The notes under the pieces were generated by a model. That model saw only the letters and a program-made list of their open reading frames with translations, did not search any database and was not told the origin of the DNA. DNA of 64,000 bases from positions 744,001 to 808,000 of the forward strand of contig JAEYMU010000053.1 of NCBI GenBank assembly GCA_023407175.1, written 5' to 3'. How positions within the stretch are numbered: position 1 is the stretch's first letter; the number at the start of each line of letters is the position of its first letter. Position numbers and translations under genes: made by a program. Positions 43,721 to 51,843 of the stretch are shown in pieces. This DNA comes from Bacillota bacterium. GTDB taxonomy: Bacteria > Bacillota_A > Clostridia > Lachnospirales > Lachnospiraceae.

Positions 43721-44350
43721 ATGAAACCTATGGTACTTCCGGTAATGACCGCCCTCGTAATCGTTTTTATCGTGTGGATGAATTATGAAATACATAAATC
43801 AACAAAGCAGTCCGCGGCAGATATCCATAGCTTTTGGAATCACGAACAGGCTTCCAATTTAGTTCCCCGCTCCGATATCACGGCCCTTGATTACATTGAT
43901 ATTGCCACGCAGACCCTGCCAATGAAGGACCATCCGGACGAGACCGTCAATTCCTACCGGGATATCCTGAAGGAATTATCGGGACACAAGGCTCTTAATT
44001 TAAGCAGCTACTCCAACACAGAGCTAAAGCTTCGGTTTGGCCTCGCAAACATCAGCCAACTGACGGACTATGATAATAACTACACGCTTCTGGTCAGTAT
44101 TCTTCAAAAGTGGGCCGAGCGGTTAAATAAACTGGGCTATGGAAAGGATGCGATATCCGTACTCGAATATGCCTTAGCCTGTCACACAGACGTTATAAAT
44201 TCCTATCTGCTGCTGACACAATTATACCACAGTAACGGCGAACCGGATAAAATCATGGATTTAATCAAAGCTGTTACAAATACCGATATCCATGATAAAG
44301 AAAGGCTGATTGGAGCACTGTCCGCAAGCCTTTCCAAACAGCTTTCTTAA
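43721..44350 (+). CDS. Hypothetical membrane-anchored protein with TPR-like helices
   Basis: A 209-aa protein with an N-terminal signal-anchor (VLPVMTALVIVFIVW, about 4-20) and a helical extracytoplasmic or cytoplasmic region. The last 90 residues (GKDAISVLEYALACHTDVIN, SYLLLTQLYHSNGEPDKI) have the spacing of tetratricopeptide helices. The ATG at 43730 fits the ribosome site (GGAAAGG) slightly better than 43721. I do not recognise a named family. It is monocistronic and divergent from the 34-aa gene. Confidence 0.68.
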   Translation: MKPMVLPVMTALVIVFIVWMNYEIHKSTKQSAADIHSFWNHEQASNLVPRSDITALDYIDIATQTLPMKDHPDETVNSYRDILKELSGHKALNLSSYSNTELKLRFGLANISQLTDYDNNYTLLVSILQKWAERLNKLGYGKDAISVLEYALACHTDVINSYLLLTQLYHSNGEPDKIMDLIKAVTNTDIHDKERLIGALSASLSKQLS

Positions 44351-44510
44351 AAGACAATTTCCGTCTACGGATCTATCTGCGGCTTAATACTGAAAAAATC
44401 TATATTTTTATTATATCCACCAACATATATGCTATACCTTAGATCTGTAAGAACATAGCTGAAAGCGTAAGGATATTTTATGCCTTTTTTCTGAATCGTT
44501 CAAGAATTAT

Positions 44511-45182
44511 TTATTCTTTTCTTACTTTATTCAAGCCTGGCTGCCTGCAATCGTCTTTTAGAAAGCATTCCGAACATTTTGGATTTCTTGCAACGCAGAT
44601 GCTTCTTCCCAGTGTAATAATCTGGATATTATAAAGTATCCACTGCTCCTTCGGTAAAAACTTCATCAGGTCAAACTCAATCTTAACCGGGTCCTCTTCC
44701 TTGGTAAACTCAAGTCTCCTGGAGATGCGCGTTACATGGGTATCCACCACGATGCTTGGCTCATGATAAACATTGCCACGAATGACGTTGGCCGTCTTTC
44801 TGCCCACCCCCGGCAGGTTGGTCAAGGCTTCAATATCGCTTGGTACCTCACCGCCATACTTTTCAATCAGCTGCTTTGCGCAGGCTATAATGTTCTTTGC
44901 CTTATTCTTATAAAAGCCGGTGGAATGAATATCCTTCTCCAATTCCTCCTGATCGGCCTCGGCAAAATCCTGCAAAGTTTTATACTTTTGATACAAATCC
45001 TTTGTTACAATATTTACCCTGTTATCCGTACATTGTGCACTTAGAATCGTGGATATCAGGAGCTGCCAGGGTGTCTCATAGGTTAAAAAGCAGCGGTAAT
45101 CTGTTCCATATTGCTTATTCAAAGCATCAAGGATTCGCAGCATCCTCTCCCGTTCCTTCTTGGTTATTTTTCGTTCGGTCAA
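44511..45182 (-). CDS. nth: Endonuclease III
   Basis: A 223-aa base-excision repair glycosylase/AP lyase for oxidised pyrimidines. The helix-hairpin-helix has LPGVGRKTANVIRG, with the catalytic Lys. The catalytic Asp is in VVDTHVTRISRRL. The C-terminal [4Fe-4S] ligands are Cys in CVARNPKCSECFLKDDC. The start is TTG 45182 behind GAGGG. Length and all active residues are typical. No operon partner is evident. Confidence 0.95.
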   Translation of the reverse strand: MTERKITKKERERMLRILDALNKQYGTDYRCFLTYETPWQLLISTILSAQCTDNRVNIVTKDLYQKYKTLQDFAEADQEELEKDIHSTGFYKNKAKNIIACAKQLIEKYGGEVPSDIEALTNLPGVGRKTANVIRGNVYHEPSIVVDTHVTRISRRLEFTKEEDPVKIEFDLMKFLPKEQWILYNIQIITLGRSICVARNPKCSECFLKDDCRQPGLNKVRKE

Positions 45183-45398
45183 TTCAATCCCTCATTTCTA
45201 TCATTTATCGTATCCGTACATTATGAAGCCTCATTACCTACAATTATCTTACCTCACATTTGCATTAAACCTGAACCGGTACAATATTCTCACCGTACCG
45301 GCATACCTGCCCTTACTTCTATTCCTATCATAATTACATTTCTTCAATAATGCAAGCTGCTTCTTATTTCCTGGAAGCCATCGTACAATCCCGTGTTA

Positions 45399-47186
45399 CT
45401 ATTTACAGCCCGGTGAGTAGCAACAATCCGGCTGCCCTTCCAGCACACTGACCGCTGCTGCCCTGCTTCGCGGATCACGGCGGCTGTAATCAAACAGCAG
45501 AATATTCTCCTTCTTTACCACCTTCCCCTGATTTACAAAAGTCATGATATCATATTGGAACTGTTCCAAATGGATGGTTCCCCGGTCAAGCCCAAACCTG
45601 CGATAAAGCTCCTGCCCTCTGCCCTGCAAAGGATTGACCGGTGAAAAGGGGGGCCTTGCCTTGATATCCTCCCGTGTAAATAAATCAAATACCAGCAGTT
45701 CCTTAAATAAGGAAAACGCCTCCGGTTCCTTCTTCCTCCCTGGCAAAGAGAGCAATTCTTCAAAAAAGTCCAGAAGGATTTCATAACGCCTCATCCGGCT
45801 GTGCGACATCAAAGAAAGTCCCTTTTTCTCGTAATACTCGTATAACTCCCGGTATAGCCTCATGGATGAGTCATAATATCCTTCCAGATAGCGAAGAGAG
45901 GCTGTGAATTGGGCACTGTTATAATAAAGCTCCACCATCTCACAGATACCCTTTAACCGCAGCAGCGCATCATAGTCAATATACTCGGTATACAGTACCT
46001 CATAGGGAGGTTCATCACGGAAGACAATCCCGTAGGAGCTGCTTTCCTGCTCTATAGGAGACCCCTTTAAAACCTTAAGGAAGCCCAGTTGAAGCTGATC
46101 CGGCTTCATTGCATAAACCTCTCCAAAGGATTTCTCAAAGGAGACCTCATCCTCCAAAGGAAGCCCGGCGATCAGGTCCAGGTGCTGGTTTATATTCCTT
46201 CCTGCTCTGATTTTCTCTACGTTATCCTTAAGCCTGTCCAAATCCATGCTTCGGTGGATTGCCCTTAAGGTATCCTGATTTGTACTCTGGACTCCAATTT
46301 CAAGCTGTATCAGTCCGGGCCGTAAAGAGGATAGGAGCTCTAGCTCCTCCTCTGTTAAAAGCTCTGCCGATATCTCAAAGTGAAAGTTGGTAATTCCATT
46401 ATCATTCTCTTTAATAAAGCTCCAAATTTCCATTGCATGCTTCTTATTGCAATTGAAGGTGCGGTCAACAAACTTCACCTGGGGAACCTTGTAATCCAGC
46501 AGCTTTTTAAGCTCCTGCTTGACCAGGACGGCGCTTCGAAGCCTGACTCCTCTATCTATTGATGATAAACAGTAGCTGCAGGAGAAGGGACATCCTCTGC
46601 TGCTTTCATAATAAATGATTCTGTTTTGAAACACCTCCATATCCTCATAGGGAAAAGGAATGGTATCCAGAATTAACGGCTTCCTCTGAGAGGTCATATG
46701 GATTTGCTCCTCTGCCTTAGGCGCAGGTATACTAATGGAAAAATCCCCGGCACTCTCCCGAAAGGCCAGTCCGGCAATGTCCTCAAGGCTTCCCGGCCCT
46801 TCCAGATAAAAGCCTGCCAGCTCAAGAAAGGTCTGCTCACCCTCTCCAAGCATAATACCGTCAAGAAACTTGTTACTCGTCAGGCATCTATGTGCATCAT
46901 AGGTAACCTCCGGACCGCCAAACCATATTTTTATCTTAGGCTCAAGCTTCCTTAACTCTGCGGCAACCCTCCGTATTATTCCGATATTCCAGATATAACA
47001 GGAAAAAGCAACCACTCCGGCCTTCTCCCTGTATATTGCTTTTAATATCTCCTCCTCCGGGTGGTTAATTGTCATCTCAACAATTTTTATATCTCCTGCA
47101 TACTTATTTGCATATGCCCGCAGACTATATACAGCCAGATTCGAATGTATATATTTCGCATTAACTGCGACAAGTAGTATTTTCAT
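45399..47186 (-). CDS. B12-binding-domain radical SAM protein (DUF4080)
   Basis: A 595-aa protein: N-terminal cobalamin-binding-like domain (about 1-140, MKILLVAVNAKYIHSNLAVY), radical SAM core (about 175-400) with the cluster motif RGCPFSCSYCLSS, and a C-terminal DUF4080-type helical domain. ATG 47186 (GGAG upstream) gives the family N-terminus. The Cys-rich end (CCYSPGC) may bind another cofactor. The reaction is unknown. Proteins of this class include methyltransferases and rearrangement enzymes. No substrate clue in the neighbours. Confidence 0.88.
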   Translation of the reverse strand: MKILLVAVNAKYIHSNLAVYSLRAYANKYAGDIKIVEMTINHPEEEILKAIYREKAGVVAFSCYIWNIGIIRRVAAELRKLEPKIKIWFGGPEVTYDAHRCLTSNKFLDGIMLGEGEQTFLELAGFYLEGPGSLEDIAGLAFRESAGDFSISIPAPKAEEQIHMTSQRKPLILDTIPFPYEDMEVFQNRIIYYESSRGCPFSCSYCLSSIDRGVRLRSAVLVKQELKKLLDYKVPQVKFVDRTFNCNKKHAMEIWSFIKENDNGITNFHFEISAELLTEEELELLSSLRPGLIQLEIGVQSTNQDTLRAIHRSMDLDRLKDNVEKIRAGRNINQHLDLIAGLPLEDEVSFEKSFGEVYAMKPDQLQLGFLKVLKGSPIEQESSSYGIVFRDEPPYEVLYTEYIDYDALLRLKGICEMVELYYNSAQFTASLRYLEGYYDSSMRLYRELYEYYEKKGLSLMSHSRMRRYEILLDFFEELLSLPGRKKEPEAFSLFKELLVFDLFTREDIKARPPFSPVNPLQGRGQELYRRFGLDRGTIHLEQFQYDIMTFVNQGKVVKKENILLFDYSRRDPRSRAAAVSVLEGQPDCCYSPGCK

Positions 47187-47397
47187 GATTACTCCATTTC
47201 CAAAGAGGCTTCTTCGTATCAAACGATACCTTTATTTTATCATAATTGGCATAATCAAATCTACCGGCTTTAGAAAAATTTAATAGAATGGATAGTCTGG
47301 ACATCTGCCAAACCTTATGCTATAGTGAATTTTGTCGCAATTAAATCATTCAATACCTACCATAAAATTCTAACAATGGATGAATAGGAAGTGTTTT

Positions 47398-48285
47398 ATG
47401 TTAAAATTTGATCCGATTACCGCTGATAATATTATGAAATCGGCGGAATACTTCAAATATAAGATTAGCCGTACCAGCGATTATACCGTTGGAGCAATGT
47501 ATATGTGGCGTGAGTTTTATGACACCAGCTTTACTATTTATGATGATATGATCTTATATAAAGTAAAATTTATGGGAAGAACTTCATTTACCTTTCCGGC
47601 AGGGGGCGGTTCCCTCCCTAAGACCATGGAAGCGTTAAAGGAATACTGCGCTGCATGTAATATTCCTCTCTGGTTTTGTACCGTTCCGGAAGAAGCTATT
47701 GCCACACTTAAGAATGAATACCATGGAACAATTCCCTGTAATCCAAGCCGAGACTGGGCGGATTACCTGTATCTGGCAGAGGACCTTGCAGAAATGGCGG
47801 GCCGCAAATACAGCGGTCAGAGAAACCATATCAACAAATTCAAGAAATTATATCCTGATTATAAATATCAGAGGATAACCAAGGATAACCTTGACCAGGT
47901 CATTGATTTCTTAATTGATTATGAGCAAAACCATGCAAAGGAAGCAGCCCTGGCAAGGGAAGAGCTGAACCGAACACTGGAGTTAATGCCTTATCTGGAA
48001 GCTTTCGGCCTGCCCGGAGCTTTTATCGAGGTGGAGGGTAAAATCATCGCCCTGTCCATCGGAGAGATTGTCAACGATACCCTATACTGCCATATCGAAA
48101 AAGCAAACAGAGATTATCAGGGCTCTTACCAGATGATTGTGAAGGAATTTGCAAGCGATATGATGCAATATGGAATAAAATATATCAACCGTGAAGAGGA
48201 TGTAGGAGATGAAGGTTTGCGTACCTCCAAGCTATCCTATCATCCGGTTCAGTTGCTGGATAAGTACTGTGTACTTATTCCATAG
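47398..48285 (+). CDS. DUF2156 protein (LPG-synthase C-terminal-like)
   Basis: A 295-aa soluble protein of the DUF2156 family, related to the GNAT-like C-terminal domain of lysyl-phosphatidylglycerol synthase. Blocks include FTFPAGGGSLPKTMEALKEY, RKYSGQRNHINKFKKLYPDY and YINREEDVGDEGLRTSKLSY. ATG 47398 is chosen (AGGAAG upstream). The role is unknown; an aminoacyl- or acyl-transfer activity is possible. It stands alone between divergent and convergent genes. Confidence 0.85.
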   Translation: MLKFDPITADNIMKSAEYFKYKISRTSDYTVGAMYMWREFYDTSFTIYDDMILYKVKFMGRTSFTFPAGGGSLPKTMEALKEYCAACNIPLWFCTVPEEAIATLKNEYHGTIPCNPSRDWADYLYLAEDLAEMAGRKYSGQRNHINKFKKLYPDYKYQRITKDNLDQVIDFLIDYEQNHAKEAALAREELNRTLELMPYLEAFGLPGAFIEVEGKIIALSIGEIVNDTLYCHIEKANRDYQGSYQMIVKEFASDMMQYGIKYINREEDVGDEGLRTSKLSYHPVQLLDKYCVLIP

Positions 48286-48312
48286 TTTTCTATACTGATG
48301 AAGCCTTCCAGA

Positions 48313-48741
48313 CTAAAAAATCCTGTAATGGGGCTTTTCCTCCCCAAGAAAATGGTACCTTAGGTAATCATCCATCAGTATTGCGGGTAATGATAGAAAA
48401 AACCAGATATTTGTATACAAAAGACAGATTTGTCCCATAAAATTGTAGGGTAGGCTGGAATAATCCCAGACATTCAGCTTAAGCCAGAGATTGGCGATGA
48501 TACCTGCGGCCAGTTCCACCGAGGTTATAATCAGTGCGGATATCACCATCTGGCTGATAACTGACATGTCCCAGGTGAAACCCTCATTCAAATCCCCTAC
48601 CAGAAGGAAGCAGATACCTCCCGCAAGGAACATGGAGATATGGGAGAACCCCCGGGATAGTATCTCTACCAAACCATAGGTGAAACCACCTGTAATAAAA
48701 AGAAATGTATATTTGAGAAAGCTGTTGCGTACAATCAGCAT
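48313..48741 (-). CDS. PF06541-type putative ABC-transporter-like membrane protein
   Basis: A 142-aa polytopic protein with about four hydrophobic segments and the family landmarks GGFTYGLVEILSRGFSHIS, GGICFLLVGDLN and WDYSSLPYNFMGQICLLY. It belongs to the PF06541 (putative ABC-transporter type IV, CmpB-like) group. ATG 48741 with AAAGGAG upstream is preferred over 48765. No ATPase gene is adjacent. Function unknown. Confidence 0.85.
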   Translation of the reverse strand: MLIVRNSFLKYTFLFITGGFTYGLVEILSRGFSHISMFLAGGICFLLVGDLNEGFTWDMSVISQMVISALIITSVELAAGIIANLWLKLNVWDYSSLPYNFMGQICLLYTNIWFFLSLPAILMDDYLRYHFLGEEKPHYRIF

Positions 48742-48773
48742 ACGATCACTCCTTTCAAGGAACAATGCATACT

Positions 48774-48835
48774 AATGCGTCATGTATGACGCATTTAGAA
48801 AACCGGTTCGGTATCAGTGATACCTTCCCGGTTTT
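48774..48835. repeat. Two adjacent hairpins upstream of the PF06541 gene
   Basis: AATGCGTCAT (48774-48783) pairs perfectly with ATGACGCATT (48786-48795). AAAACCGG (48799-48806) pairs with CCGGTTTT (48828-48835), with an inner GGTATC/GATACC. The second looks like a terminator on the minus strand. The rest of 48742-49016 holds nothing coding that I can support. Confidence 0.55.
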
Positions 48836-49016
48836 TATATTAACTGAACCATGGTTCATTATATTTTAAGTATACGCACTTCCTTGAAGGAATATAGCAG
48901 CTTGGACCAGTTGGCATTAACTCTACTCTGTTGCCATGTTACGCTTGTTTAGCAAAATTTAACCTTGTATGATATTTCCGGCTCTGCCTTGGCAAGAAGA
49001 TAGGTTGTAATTCAAA

Positions 49017-49565
49017 TCATGGAAATAATTTCTCTAAACTAGCCCTGCTTCTTCTGCTTCTTAAGCATGTACTGACAATAGCATTATCCGCCCTGCTCAG
49101 GTTAAGTGCAATATATTTGTCTTTCTTTTCATAAGATGTGATCTCAACAGCCTTATCCAATTTATCGCTATAGTAATACTTCAGTCCTTCATTAATATAT
49201 ACCACCTGATAAATATCTCCGGTATGAATCAATCCTACACAGGCGATAAATATAAGCCAAAGCTCATTATAATCCTTTGATAGGACTGCACATACATAGG
49301 TTATGGTGAGAAGCAGTAGCAGCATAATACTAGTATTCCCTCGCCAGGCTTGTAAATAATAAATTGTACTATTCTTCGGTATACTGGAATAAAATGCCGT
49401 TATTTTATATAGCAGAGCACTGATGGAATATAAATAACCAAGCAGCAATCCCATCAAAAGGCAGCTCTTAATCCAGGATTCCTCCGCTGTTACCAAGTCA
49501 ATCATTAATCTCGTATTCATTGCTGTTAAAACCAAGAAGTATAATATCATCAGCTTTCTTTTCAT
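49017..49565 (-). CDS. Hypothetical membrane protein
   Basis: A 182-aa protein with about four hydrophobic segments in the first 115 residues (LMILYFLVLTAMNTRLMIDL, LLMGLLLGYLYSISALLY, MLLLLLTITYVCAVL, LWLIFIACVGLI). The C-terminal soluble domain has INEGLKYYYSDKLDKAVEI and ends with basic residues. The shape, membrane helices followed by a small mixed alpha/beta tail, recalls PH-like-domain membrane proteins (inference). It is in a patch of small membrane proteins on the minus strand. I do not recognise a named family. Confidence 0.65.
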   Translation of the reverse strand: MKRKLMILYFLVLTAMNTRLMIDLVTAEESWIKSCLLMGLLLGYLYSISALLYKITAFYSSIPKNSTIYYLQAWRGNTSIMLLLLLTITYVCAVLSKDYNELWLIFIACVGLIHTGDIYQVVYINEGLKYYYSDKLDKAVEITSYEKKDKYIALNLSRADNAIVSTCLRSRRSRASLEKLFP

Positions 49566-49629
49566 AAAACCTCCGACTAAATTTACTGGATTTTTCTTCA
49601 GACTTTCATGTACAGCTTTCTAATATTTA

Positions 49630-49743
49630 TTAATTTGTTAAAACATTTATCCCAGCTAATAATCCTATAAAAAACCCGATTACAATGCAAACCTTTACCG
49701 TAGTTTTCCATTCAGCTGTCCCTATCATGAAATATTTCTTCAT
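49630..49743 (-). CDS. 37-aa membrane miniprotein
   Basis: From ATG 49743 (GGGGGC upstream) the frame gives a basic/polar N-terminus (MKKYFMIGTAEWKTTVK) and one hydrophobic span (VCIVIGFFIGLLAGINVLT). A longer in-frame start at 49839 would add 32 residues but has no good ribosome site. Function unknown; it lies between two membrane-protein genes on the same strand. Confidence 0.45.
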   Translation of the reverse strand: MKKYFMIGTAEWKTTVKVCIVIGFFIGLLAGINVLTN

Positions 49744-49881
49744 ATAAGCATCTGCCCCCTTTACTTTAACCATATAATTAATCAGCTGTTTACTATTGTA
49801 TGGTTTTATATTACAGTAGATGTTTTTTATATGCAACACAAACTACACAGAATCTTCCATCTGTATTATAAATACTATAAC

Positions 49882-50343
49882 TTAACAAATAAAACCTTTC
49901 GATTTCATTAGTTCATCCATACATTTCCTTCTTAAATAAACATAGCCAAACTTGCCCGGAGTACTGATTTCATATATTCTGCCAAAGAACGGCTCTGTAA
50001 TTTTCTGTCCCTCCTGTTTTTCTTTATAAAAAAAATAGGTTCCATTCATGAGTAAACCGTCCCGGCAGAAAATGATATAGCTTTTGGATAGTCTCATCAG
50101 CACCGTTATAAAAACCATGCTAAAAAAGACCATATTATAAATTTCCTTATATGTAATGAACCTAATTAAAAAATAAATTGCTCCTAAGGTAATAAAGGAG
50201 AGTCCAAAATAATGAAATGCCGGTGATGTGAATTTTATTTCAAATCCATCTTTTAAATATTTTCTTTTGAAAAATGGTCTTAAAAAATCTATGAGTATAT
50301 AAGCATCAGCTATGATACAAAAGCAAAATAATGCAAGCTCCAT
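49882..50343 (-). CDS. Hypothetical membrane protein
   Basis: A 153-aa protein with four likely membrane spans (ALFCFCIIADAYILI, FHYFGLSFITLGAIYFLI, MVFFSMVFITVLM) followed by a basic soluble tail with GRIYEISTPGKFGYVYLRRK. The layout parallels the protein at 49017-49565, so the two may be distant paralogues. ATG 50343 has GGAGG upstream. Function unknown. Confidence 0.65.
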   Translation of the reverse strand: MELALFCFCIIADAYILIDFLRPFFKRKYLKDGFEIKFTSPAFHYFGLSFITLGAIYFLIRFITYKEIYNMVFFSMVFITVLMRLSKSYIIFCRDGLLMNGTYFFYKEKQEGQKITEPFFGRIYEISTPGKFGYVYLRRKCMDELMKSKGFIC

Positions 50344-50486
50344 AGCTCCTCCATTAACTAATCCTCTCATGTTTTATCCTCTTTTTTCTTCACTTTAGTA
50401 AATGTCAATGGATATACTTTACAACTATTTTGATGTTTTTACAATGTAAAAATCCAGTTTAGGTGAGGATACAATTAAAACATAAA

Positions 50487-50519
50487 GCAAGCCTGTCACA
50501 TAGTAACAGGCTTGTTTTA
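50487..50519. terminator. Bidirectional terminator-like hairpin
   Basis: CAAGCCTGT (50488-50496) pairs with ACAGGCTTG (50506-50514), followed by TTTTAT on plus and by GCTTTAT on minus. On the plus strand there is no gene upstream, so it most likely ended the minus-strand gene whose remnant lies at 50529-50678. Confidence 0.6.
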
Positions 50520-50528
50520 TTTATTCCC

Positions 50529-50678
50529 CTAATCTATATTATAAATACTTGCAAGCTTTTTTAAAAAACCCTCTCCTGCCAACTGCAACTGCCCATCAGT
50601 ATTAGTTAACATCATATTTTTTATTATGTCTGTTTTATCTGTCGCTTTACCTTCATCTGTTTTATATTTGTAAAATTG
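50529..50678 (-). pseudogene. Remnant of a gene C-terminus
   Basis: A 49-codon open stretch without a usable start, reading KYKTDEGKATDKTDIIKN and then TNTDGQLQLAGEGFLKKLAS to the stop, has protein-like composition amid AT-rich non-coding DNA. It is followed 14 bp later by a terminator hairpin on the same strand. This looks like the tail of a deleted gene. I cannot name the family. The rest of 50344-50825 holds only the hairpin and AT-rich sequence with a likely promoter for the response regulator. Confidence 0.35.
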
Positions 50679-50825
50679 TTATTATATCTATACGACAGCT
50701 TATTTTCTTCACAATAATACGTAAAACAAGACAATTCTTATATTAGAAATAATTGTTATATTTCGTTGCTAAATGTTGGTTTTTGATATATAATTATTAT
50801 AAATTCAAATTTGGGGGATGATATC

Positions 50826-51626
50826 ATGAGCGAAGAATTATCTGTCCTTATTGTTGAAGATGATCCCGACGAATGCAGAGCATTTATTGACTATACCGCT
50901 TCTGCCGATGATATTCATTTGATTGGTACGACGAACAGCTCGACGGAGGCAATTCAATATGTGCTGGATTACCTTCCCGATGCCGTTATTCTGGATTTGG
51001 AGCTGCACAGAGGCAGCGGCAGCGGTATTGTTTTTCTTAAAGATCTACGCGAGTTGAGCCTCTCTATATTTCCGTATATATTAGTTACTACAAATAATGC
51101 AAGTGATCTTACCCACGGGCAGGTAAGATCTATGGGTGCTGATTTTATTATGGCGAAATATCAGCAGGATTACAGTGCAAAAAGCGTAATAGAGTTTCTT
51201 AGAATCATGAAAACAACCATCCGAAAAACAGACTATCTGCAGAAATCTGCAAAGCATCCATCTACTCTGGCGTTTAGTTTCCAGAATACAAAAGGGATTG
51301 TAAATAGGATTAGCCGGGAGCTTGATTTTGTCGGAATAAGCCCGAAGGCTGTGGGAAGAAAGTATCTGCTGGACGCTATTCAGCTGGTTATGTCAGATCA
51401 TCCGACCTACATTTGCTCCAAAATCGCCCAAATATACAGAAAGTCTGATGGCAGTGTTGAGCGGGCTATGCAGAATGCCATTAACAGGGCCTGGAGAACT
51501 TCCTGCATCGATGACTTAGAACGGTATTATACAGCAAGAATTAATCCTGCTAAGGGAGTTCCTACCCTTACGGAATTCATTTATTATTATGCAGAAAAGA
51601 TAAAGAGAGATCATCCTGTACAGTAA
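50826..51626 (+). CDS. Response regulator with Spo0A-type DNA-binding domain
   Basis: A 266-aa regulator. The receiver domain covers about 1-125, with acidic EDD near 12 and phospho-Asp in AVILDLELHRGSGSG near 55; a Lys follows in FIMAKYQQD. The C-terminal about 110 residues align with the Spo0A effector domain: VGISPKAVGRKYLLDAIQLV, then SKIAQIYRKSDGSVERAMQ, NAINRAWRTS and PTLTEFIYYYAEKI. It is not canonical Spo0A, as the receiver and linker are divergent. ATG 50826 with GGGGGAT upstream is chosen. A GHKL kinase follows on the same strand. Confidence 0.85.
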   Translation: MSEELSVLIVEDDPDECRAFIDYTASADDIHLIGTTNSSTEAIQYVLDYLPDAVILDLELHRGSGSGIVFLKDLRELSLSIFPYILVTTNNASDLTHGQVRSMGADFIMAKYQQDYSAKSVIEFLRIMKTTIRKTDYLQKSAKHPSTLAFSFQNTKGIVNRISRELDFVGISPKAVGRKYLLDAIQLVMSDHPTYICSKIAQIYRKSDGSVERAMQNAINRAWRTSCIDDLERYYTARINPAKGVPTLTEFIYYYAEKIKRDHPVQ

Positions 51627-51627
51627 A

Positions 51628-51653
51628 ATCACTGTACGAAGCCGTACAGTGAT
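51628..51653. terminator. Hairpin after the Spo0A-like regulator
   Basis: ATCACTGTAC pairs with GTACAGTGAT around GAAGCC immediately after the stop. There is no strong T tract, so termination may be partial. Confidence 0.55.
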
Positions 51654-51660
51654 TGAAACG

Positions 51661-51711
51661 TTACCTTAAACTAATACATTTAATAATACTTTTCCACAAA
51701 TCCATCCACAT
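51661..51711 (-). CDS. Candidate 16-aa peptide between regulator and kinase genes
   Basis: On the minus strand GGAGGAG (51721-51727) lies 9 bp before ATG 51711, which opens MWMDLWKSIIKCISLR and a stop. The peptide is amphipathic with Trp, Lys and one Cys, and has no leader or processing site that I recognise. It sits antisense between the Spo0A-like regulator and the AgrC-like kinase, where a signal peptide might be expected. Such a short frame may be chance; the main support is the near-perfect ribosome site. Confidence 0.25.
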   Translation of the reverse strand: MWMDLWKSIIKCISLR

Positions 51712-51843
51712 AATTTTTATCTCCTCCATATTTACATTTGATAATGAAAAGATAAATAATTATGGGTTTTTTTTATATTCCTTTTTGTAATTGAATCATG
51801 TAGAAAAAAGTATATTCTTGTTGGAAAATATGGTGATGATTAT

